Shown: positions 59,351 through 64,000 of the stretch, piece after piece
Numbering within the stretch: the stretch's first letter is position 1
How the letters are laid out: the number at the start of each line of letters is the position of its first letter
NCBI GenBank assembly: GCA_963169345.1
Contig: CAUJCT010000053.1
Location: forward strand, 310,001-374,000
Source of the DNA: Bacteroidota bacterium
GTDB lineage: Bacteria > Bacteroidota > Bacteroidia > NS11-12g > UBA955
Reading direction: 5' to 3'
Length of the DNA: 64,000 nt
Made by a program: the position numbers and the translations under genes
The notes under the pieces: generated by a model
What the model was told of the DNA's origin: nothing
Database searches by the model: none
Seen by the model: the letters and a program-made list of their open reading frames with translations, nothing else

Positions 59351-62300
59351 ATGCAGAAAACTACCCCAATTTTCCGCAAATTATTAATGGTTTTTGCCTA
59401 CACTATCACATTTTCTTTAAAGGCACAAATTTCATTAACTGCGACATCCGCTACAACTTCAGGAAGTTATAGCACTTTAAAATCGGCCTTCGATGCTATT
59501 AATGCCGGAACGCATCAAGGCGACATTTCAATTACGGTAACCGGCAACACAACAGAAACTGCCACTGCGACGCTTAATGCGAGTGGTTCGGGCAGTGCCA
59601 GTTATGCCAGCCTCCTTATTCAACCTGGTGGAGGAGCAGCAAGAACAATTTCAGGAAATTTGAATGGTGGCATTATTACATTAAATGGAGCAGATGCTGT
59701 AACCATTAATGGCTTAAACAGCGGTGGTAATTCACTTACAATTGAAAATTCCAATACAGGAACAAATGCTTCAGCCTTGATTTTTTCGAATGCTTCTACC
59801 AATAACATTGTAACAAAATGTGATTTGAAAGGTTCTAACGCATCAACTACCACATATACCCATGGCGTAGTTACTTTTTCAAGCGGGAGCAATAACAATA
59901 TTCAAATAACATATTGCAATATTGGGCCATCAGGAAGTAATAAACCATCCAGATGTGTTGTATCCGGAGCCGGAACTAACACCACAATCACAATAGACAA
60001 TTGTCATATATATGACTATTCAGGCGGAGCCGGTACCGGAGTGAATGACAGACATTCTGCAATTTACTTGTATTATGGAACCAGTTCACAATGGACTATT
60101 ACCAATAACAGCATATACCAAACAACATCAACCAATTTAACAACAGCAGGTATTATCAGCGCAATATGTATTCGATCAGGAGATGGTTATGATATTAGTA
60201 ATAATTATATAGGTGGTTCGGAGCCTGAATGTGGAGGTACAGCAATGACCTATACAGGTGATATCAAAGAATTTTATTTGATAGAAATTGGCAATGATGT
60301 TGGATATGCCAATTTAAATACAATAAATAACAACACAATCCGCAACATTAATTTCAGTTCTTCATCTACTTCAAGTAGCACAAATAATTCTGTTCCAAGA
60401 TTTTCTGCCATACAGGTAAGAAGAGGAAAGGTGACAATGAATTACAACACCATTGGCAGCGCTATCGATAACGGAAGTATTACTTTAACTCAAACCAACA
60501 ATACATTTTCATTGTACTACTTTTTAGTACCACTGGCGTATAGTAATTACATTGTGAATGTGACGAATTGTAATCACAATGCCATTGCAGGTATTGACTT
60601 AGACGCACAAAATTTTGATGCTTATGGTGTACACATGCAACCTTACACCGGAAATTCAATTGACAGTTTTTGTTATAATACAATTGGGAGTTTAATAGTC
60701 AATAACAGCATCACAATTGCATTGAATACAACTTCAGTGACCAGAAACTTTTTTACAAGTGTATATGCTTCATCAATTACGTTAGGCGCAAAAGTAATTA
60801 GTAATAATACTATTGCAGGCATTAGCAGAGGAAACTCAAGCTCAACAGACGCGATGTATGGCATACTTTCCTATATGGATAGTGCGATCATAAAAGACAA
60901 TGAAATAGCTTATTTAACTTCTGATGGAACCGGATCAATATATGGTATACATGCCTCTTATAGCCAGGACCAGACTATTTCAGGTAATTTTGTTCATGGA
61001 TTAGGTTGTACAGGTAATACCAACAATCCGGTGTATGGAATTTATAATGACTATAGCGGAACAAATGGTCCTGTATTCAATAATATAGTATTACTGGGAA
61101 CAAACAGAAGTGGCATGACCTATTCAACTTGTCCATTTGTAGGGATAGGTCACAGATATTCAACCAATATCTATTTCAATACCGTATATATAAATGGCTC
61201 TACCAATTCAAAAAACAGTTATGCGTATTACGAGTATTTCAATACAAGTTCAAGGATAATAGAGAGTAATATTTTTATCAATAAAAGGGCTAACACATCG
61301 GGTACTGCCAAGCATTATGCTGCTTATTTTTATAGTTCATTAGGGTTAAGCTGCGATTATAATGACTATTATGTATCAGGTTCAGGTAGTATGTTAGGGT
61401 ATTTATCCGGCGATTTAAACACTTTAACATCATTAAGAACAGCAACTGGTCAGGATCCAAACAGCCAATCTTTGTTTCCAAATTTTATTGATGAAGGTGC
61501 ACAAACCAGTGCCAGTTATATGTGTAAAATGTATCTGCAAGGCACTTCTATTGCAGGAATAGGCGAAGACTATAATAAAATTTCAAGGGGTACAGTTCCA
61601 ATGATGGGCGCATTAGACGGGTATTACTGGAGAGGCAATATCGATTCAGATTTTGCCAATGCCAGTAATTGGTTAGGCGGAACAATTCCACCGGATAATG
61701 CATTTGTGATATTTGATGTATCACCGGTTAATCATTGTCAGATGGATGCCAACCACATCATAGGAGGTTTAATCAATGAGCAAAACAATTTTGGTTTCGA
61801 CTTAAATGGATACGAGCTGACACTTACCGGTGACCTTACACTGGACGGAGGTGCTGTTATTTATGCCAATACATCTGGGTCAAAATTGATATTAGCCGGC
61901 GATGCATTGCAGGAAATACCGACTGATGCATTTTATAACAAGACAATTTACAGTTTGGAAATTAATAATCCGAGTGGAGTAATACTTTATGATGATGATA
62001 CGATAAGCAATGAATTAAGCATGCTTAGCGGAGAAATAAATATGCTGAATTATACCCTGGTATTAGGCAATTCGGTTTCAAATACGGGTACTCTTAACTA
62101 CACATCAGGACAAATACTAGGTCGTTTTATGAGATGGTTTGCAGCATCGACAAATACAGGAAATGCAAGTGGATTGTTTCCATTGGGATACAATGGTTAC
62201 GATAGATTTGTAACAGTAGAATTCAGCAATGCCCCTTCAGCAGGCGGAACTTTAAGTGCATATTTTAATCCTACAACAATGGGTACAGATGGAATTCCAA

Positions 62301-63115
62301 TTGTCAACGTGGCTTCAGCTGGCTCATGTGTACCTTTCGATATTACCGAAACAAGTGATGAAGGATATTGGGAAATGACACCTGATAACGGATTAACAGG
62401 AGGCGATTACGATATAACACTGGTAGGACAGGGATTTCACAGCATAAATTACTTATGTGAACTAAGCGCCATTAAAAGAGTTGGCAATAGTCCATGGTTT
62501 GAAAGCGGAACTCAAGAAGAACCAACAGGCACATTAAGCCGTCCGGTAGTGAAAAGAACTGACGCCAGTGGCTGGAGTAATTGGGGTTTTGGAGCCGGAA
62601 TGATTAATCCATTGCCTGTAAAATTTATCAGCATACATGCAGAATGTCAAAATTCAAATGTTCATTTTGAATGGACAAGTGCAGAAGAAGGACAGAATAT
62701 GCTTTATGATATTGAAATCAGTGAAGATGGAAAGAAATGGGTGACTTACAAGTCTATTCAAGCCAATGGATTGAAATATTCGAATTATGAACTGGAAATT
62801 AATGGAGACAATATTCACTTCATTCGTGTAGTAGAAATAAATCCTGAAGGAATAAAAGCCTACTCACCGATAAGCAGAGTAAATTGTTCAAATGACAATT
62901 CGAATATCCAGGTATACCCAAATCCAGGCAGTGATGTTTTCACTATCAGCTCAGGCAATGAAATAGGCACTGTTGAAATCATAGATATGATGGGACAGGT
63001 GGTGTTTTCATCAGAAACATCTTTATATCAGATGAGCATAGATGCTTCAGATTGGTTGCCGGGTGTTTACACGGTTAAAGTTGGCGACAGAACGATGCGA
63101 CTGATTAAACAATAA
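59351..63115 (+). CDS. Large secreted beta-helix protein with T9SS type A sorting domain
   Basis: 1254 residues. Signal peptide to about residue 26 (LKAQ). Residues about 40-760 have many right-handed beta-helix-like rungs rich in N, T, S and G (ITNNSIYQ, ISNNYIGG, INNNTIRNINF, KDNEIAYL, ISGNFVHGL). Next come a FANASNWLGGTIPPDNAFVIFD-type segment and further beta domains. The C-terminal 75 residues are a type A T9SS sorting domain (VYPNPGSDVFTI, VEIIDMMGQVVFSS, WLPGVYTVKV, RLIKQ). It should be exported and attached to the cell surface, perhaps as an adhesin. Specific ligand unknown. Confidence 0.88.
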   Translation: MQKTTPIFRKLLMVFAYTITFSLKAQISLTATSATTSGSYSTLKSAFDAINAGTHQGDISITVTGNTTETATATLNASGSGSASYASLLIQPGGGAARTISGNLNGGIITLNGADAVTINGLNSGGNSLTIENSNTGTNASALIFSNASTNNIVTKCDLKGSNASTTTYTHGVVTFSSGSNNNIQITYCNIGPSGSNKPSRCVVSGAGTNTTITIDNCHIYDYSGGAGTGVNDRHSAIYLYYGTSSQWTITNNSIYQTTSTNLTTAGIISAICIRSGDGYDISNNYIGGSEPECGGTAMTYTGDIKEFYLIEIGNDVGYANLNTINNNTIRNINFSSSSTSSSTNNSVPRFSAIQVRRGKVTMNYNTIGSAIDNGSITLTQTNNTFSLYYFLVPLAYSNYIVNVTNCNHNAIAGIDLDAQNFDAYGVHMQPYTGNSIDSFCYNTIGSLIVNNSITIALNTTSVTRNFFTSVYASSITLGAKVISNNTIAGISRGNSSSTDAMYGILSYMDSAIIKDNEIAYLTSDGTGSIYGIHASYSQDQTISGNFVHGLGCTGNTNNPVYGIYNDYSGTNGPVFNNIVLLGTNRSGMTYSTCPFVGIGHRYSTNIYFNTVYINGSTNSKNSYAYYEYFNTSSRIIESNIFINKRANTSGTAKHYAAYFYSSLGLSCDYNDYYVSGSGSMLGYLSGDLNTLTSLRTATGQDPNSQSLFPNFIDEGAQTSASYMCKMYLQGTSIAGIGEDYNKISRGTVPMMGALDGYYWRGNIDSDFANASNWLGGTIPPDNAFVIFDVSPVNHCQMDANHIIGGLINEQNNFGFDLNGYELTLTGDLTLDGGAVIYANTSGSKLILAGDALQEIPTDAFYNKTIYSLEINNPSGVILYDDDTISNELSMLSGEINMLNYTLVLGNSVSNTGTLNYTSGQILGRFMRWFAASTNTGNASGLFPLGYNGYDRFVTVEFSNAPSAGGTLSAYFNPTTMGTDGIPIVNVASAGSCVPFDITETSDEGYWEMTPDNGLTGGDYDITLVGQGFHSINYLCELSAIKRVGNSPWFESGTQEEPTGTLSRPVVKRTDASGWSNWGFGAGMINPLPVKFISIHAECQNSNVHFEWTSAEEGQNMLYDIEISEDGKKWVTYKSIQANGLKYSNYELEINGDNIHFIRVVEINPEGIKAYSPISRVNCSNDNSNIQVYPNPGSDVFTISSGNEIGTVEIIDMMGQVVFSSETSLYQMSIDASDWLPGVYTVKVGDRTMRLIKQ

Positions 63116-63171
63116 GATATTAATAGAATCTTTAGAAAAAGCATCATAAGCATTTATATAGAAAAATTTAG

Positions 63172-63195
63172 AAAGGCGCCTCAGGGCGCTTTTTT
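63172..63195. terminator. Hairpin terminator between convergent genes
   Basis: GCGCC and GGCGC form a GC-rich stem around a TCAG loop. AAA/TTT extends it with one bulged G, and a run of six T follows. It ends the large T9SS gene (56 bp after its stop). On the opposite strand it touches the 3' end of the convergent membrane protein gene, so it may act in both directions. Confidence 0.7.
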
Positions 63196-63880
63196 ATTCA
63201 ACATCGTCTTCACCCTTGACAAATATCCTGAAACCCCGGTAAATTAAAAGTATGGCTATAAATTCGGTGATATAAAGAGCATAGACATATCCAATTTTCA
63301 TATAGATGCCACCGATACTTGGTAAAATAGCACCAAATGAAATATAGAGACAAGCGATGAATTTGGATTCTCTGTTGATTTGATTGAAGTATTGATTAGC
63401 AGAATACACCGCACCACCAAAGAGAAAAATAAAGGAATAGGTATTGATGAAAGGAGAGAACAGGCGGGTCCATTGCCAGGACAATACATCGCCAGACAGT
63501 TTACCGTTAAAATCGGCAGGGATAGAAAGAGGAGATAGCGCAACACAAGAGCTTGCAATGAGCAAATAGATTAACCAGAATATGGTGGTTCTATCTCCAA
63601 TTTTTTCGGAGAGAAACAAATAGACAGTACCTTGAGCGAGCGGGAAACCACCGAACAGAGCGCCTGTAATAAACCAGAATCTGAAATTGGTTTCAGACCA
63701 GCCAAAAAGACTGTTAATACCTTCGGCCATAGTGCCCAGACCAAAGAGGAAAAGACCGATGGTCCACCAGAGGACAAATTTTCTTTTAAATTTGAGATAA
63801 ATTTTAAGGACTTCAAAAGCGAATACAAAAGCCATTAAAGAAGACAGAATAGGTATATATTCGGCGAGTCTTGTAAGCAT
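63194..63880 (-). CDS. Seven-helix membrane protein of unknown function
   Basis: 228 residues with about seven hydrophobic segments and short loops (LSSLMAFVFAFEVLKIYL, LWWTIGLFLFGLGTM, FRFWFITGALFGGFPLAQGTVYLF, and others). It resembles the stand-alone 7TM sensor-like proteins of Bacteroidota, but I recognise no named family and see no attached kinase or catalytic domain. It converges with the large T9SS gene and shares its terminator. The start is the ATG at 63880; the remaining 120 bp to the window end hold no clear gene. Confidence 0.65.
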   Translation of the reverse strand: MLTRLAEYIPILSSLMAFVFAFEVLKIYLKFKRKFVLWWTIGLFLFGLGTMAEGINSLFGWSETNFRFWFITGALFGGFPLAQGTVYLFLSEKIGDRTTIFWLIYLLIASSCVALSPLSIPADFNGKLSGDVLSWQWTRLFSPFINTYSFIFLFGGAVYSANQYFNQINRESKFIACLYISFGAILPSIGGIYMKIGYVYALYITEFIAILLIYRGFRIFVKGEDDVE

Positions 63881-64000
63881 ATAGCATGAATTCCCGCCTG
63901 CAATGTAGCGACTATTTCAGATTATGCAAATTTTTAGACTAGGTATTTTTAAATTAAGAACAATTCTCACCCACCCCAGCTTTCTCTATCCAAACTTCTG

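Noticed and set aside
1-64000. Mobile elements, CRISPR arrays, tRNA or rRNA genes
   Set aside because: No transposase, integrase, regularly spaced repeat or cloverleaf-like intergenic sequence was seen; gaps are short and AT-rich.

Overview
The window comes from an AT-rich member of the Bacteroidota. Lineage evidence includes type IX secretion sorting domains of both types (type A on 59351-63115, type B on 42045-43823), a UpxY-type antiterminator, TAnnTTTG promoter -7 boxes, BshA of bacillithiol synthesis, and a LytTR/LytS pair beside a LiaF-like protein. I see no rRNA, tRNA, CRISPR array, insertion sequence or phage gene.

Region 1 (1-33069, all minus strand) is one very tightly packed cell-surface polysaccharide locus, running from an ABC flippase at 33069 down to a glycosyltransferase cut off by the left edge. 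Most junctions are ATGA or TAATG overlaps. It holds an ABC flippase, a Gfo/Idh oxidoreductase, a polyprenol-type GT2, a winged-helix regulator fused to a degenerate nucleotidyltransferase, a UpxY antiterminator, a Wzm/Wzt exporter with a C-terminal substrate domain, a carbamoyltransferase, a GT11 fucosyltransferase, an FkbM methyltransferase, several GT2/GT4 enzymes, a LegB-like dehydratase with a PtmE-like CBS-nucleotidyltransferase, an AsnB-like amidotransferase, and two MBOAT + SGNH acylation pairs. Between the two acylation pairs lies the least explained part (5186-11094): two nucleotidyltransferases, a class II aldolase, a GT-C transferase fused to a uridine-kinase-like P-loop kinase, a HAD phosphatase and a GDPD-like protein. 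This looks like a pathway for making and transferring an unusual activated small polyol or phospho-substituent.

Region 2 (33137-39014, plus) is an aromatic amino acid catabolism island: a LUD-like protein, homogentisate dioxygenase, 4-hydroxyphenylpyruvate dioxygenase, 3-hydroxyanthranilate dioxygenase, kynurenine monooxygenase and tryptophan 2,3-dioxygenase. Kynurenine formamidase, kynureninase and fumarylacetoacetase are absent from the window.

Region 3 (39573-47471, plus) is a coupled operon of two M16 peptidase subunits, a type B T9SS protein, YbeY, MnmG and an Ig-like lipoprotein. Three perfect copies of the 14-bp palindrome GTTCCACGTGGAAC, the core of ParB-binding parS sites, lie at 43369, 44101 and 44233 inside coding sequence. 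An AT-rich 413-bp gap with degenerate DnaA-like boxes follows before pheS. This may be a centromere and possibly origin-proximal region.

Region 4 (47885-63880) holds pheS, a LiaF-like/DUF4288-like/LytS/LytTR envelope-sensing operon (minus), a small lipoprotein, bshA, a large VPS10/sortilin-type beta-propeller protein, a PadR-PspC pair with a palindromic operator on its own promoter, a 1254-residue beta-helix T9SS protein and a 7TM membrane protein. Several promoters put the -7 box only four bases before the start codon, which suggests leaderless mRNAs.
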